Shown one piece after another: positions 6,752 to 6,823 of a DNA stretch of 6,823 nucleotides. Made by a program: the position numbers and the translations under genes. Under the pieces are notes generated by a model, which was not told the origin of the DNA, made no database searches, and was given only the letters and a program-made list of their open reading frames with translations. Numbering within the stretch: the stretch's first letter is position 1; each line of letters starts with the position of its first letter. The stretch comes from Bacillota bacterium (lineage in GTDB: Bacteria; Bacillota; Bacilli; Bacillales; Bacillaceae_J): NCBI GenBank assembly GCA_023457235.1, contig JAEWMK010000117.1, forward strand, positions 1-6,823. The letters are read 5' to 3'.

Positions 6752-6779
6752 GTTTTATGGGCAATTTTTAAAAATATGG
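6752..6779 (-). promoter_or_regulatory. Candidate sigma-E-like promoter for the small membrane-protein gene
   Basis: Read on the minus strand, CCATATT (plus 6779-6773) matches the sigma-E -35 consensus KMATATT at six of seven positions. CATAAAAC (plus 6759-6752) matches the -10 consensus CATACAHT at six of eight. The ATA cores are 16 bases apart, at the short end of the usual spacing. Transcription would begin near 6745 and leave a leader of about 80 bases. The region is A/T-rich, so a chance match is possible. Confidence 0.3.
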
Positions 6780-6780
6780 T

Positions 6781-6823
6781 GAGAAGTTACAATGGGGTCA
6801 GTCTGAGTGGGCCGAGAGAAGGC
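6781..6823 (+). promoter_or_regulatory. Possible start of a T-box leader for a downstream aminoacyl-tRNA synthetase gene (valS expected)
   Basis: In Bacillus valS follows ysxE and is commonly controlled by a tRNA-sensing T-box leader. The last bases of the window, with GAGT at 6805-6808 and CGAGAGAAGGC at 6813-6823, loosely resemble the GAGTA...GAGAGC pattern of T-box stem I. The specifier loop, the conserved T-box sequence and the antiterminator would all lie beyond the window, so this is a guess from gene order and a weak motif. I see no convincing vegetative promoter in 6665-6780 on the + strand. Confidence 0.2.

Noticed and set aside
1..6823. Search for CRISPR arrays, tRNA or rRNA genes, insertion sequences, phage or defence genes
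   Set aside because: No direct repeat series, no transposase or defence domain and no RNA gene signature was seen; the window is mostly a conserved chromosomal housekeeping and sporulation locus.

Overview
The window comes from the chromosome of an endospore-forming, low-GC Firmicute, most likely a Bacillus-like member of the Bacillaceae. It carries the 3' end of the heme (hem) biosynthesis operon followed by the sporulation genes spoVID and ysxE. This hem-spoVID-ysxE order is known from Bacillus subtilis, where valS comes next. Strong AGGAGG-type ribosome binding sites, TTG starts and compact intrinsic terminators fit the same group.

Layout: (1) 1-2543, + strand: the last 87 codons of hemD (uroporphyrinogen-III synthase), then complete hemB (porphobilinogen synthase) and hemL (glutamate-1-semialdehyde aminotransferase), tightly packed and closed by an intrinsic terminator at 2555-2584. 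(2) 2651-3541, + strand: a fumarylacetoacetate-hydrolase (FAH) family enzyme with its own RBS and a probable promoter. It sits between hemL and spoVID, which are neighbours in B. subtilis. (3) 3663-6368, + strand: spoVID, encoding the spore coat encasement protein with a C-terminal LysM domain, and ysxE, encoding a CotS-like kinase-fold protein. Both start with TTG, and a terminator-like hairpin lies between them. (4) 6438-6823: a long hairpin that can serve as terminator for both ysxE and a small gene on the opposite strand (6476-6664), which encodes a 62-residue two-helix membrane protein. After it comes a 159-base region that should lead towards valS. The window ends before valS and before any diagnostic T-box sequence.

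How the genes work together: HemL makes 5-aminolevulinate, HemB condenses two of these into porphobilinogen, and HemD closes the tetrapyrrole ring to uroporphyrinogen III. SpoVID and YsxE belong to the assembly of the spore coat in the mother cell. The FAH enzyme has no evident link to either process.

I found no previously undescribed multi-gene system. The points most worth a second look are the small antisense membrane-protein gene with a possible sigma-E-like promoter, the apparent loss of both catalytic aspartates in YsxE together with a Gly/Asn/Asp-rich tail, and the FAH gene inserted between hemL and spoVID. All identifications come from reading motifs by eye; no database search was possible.
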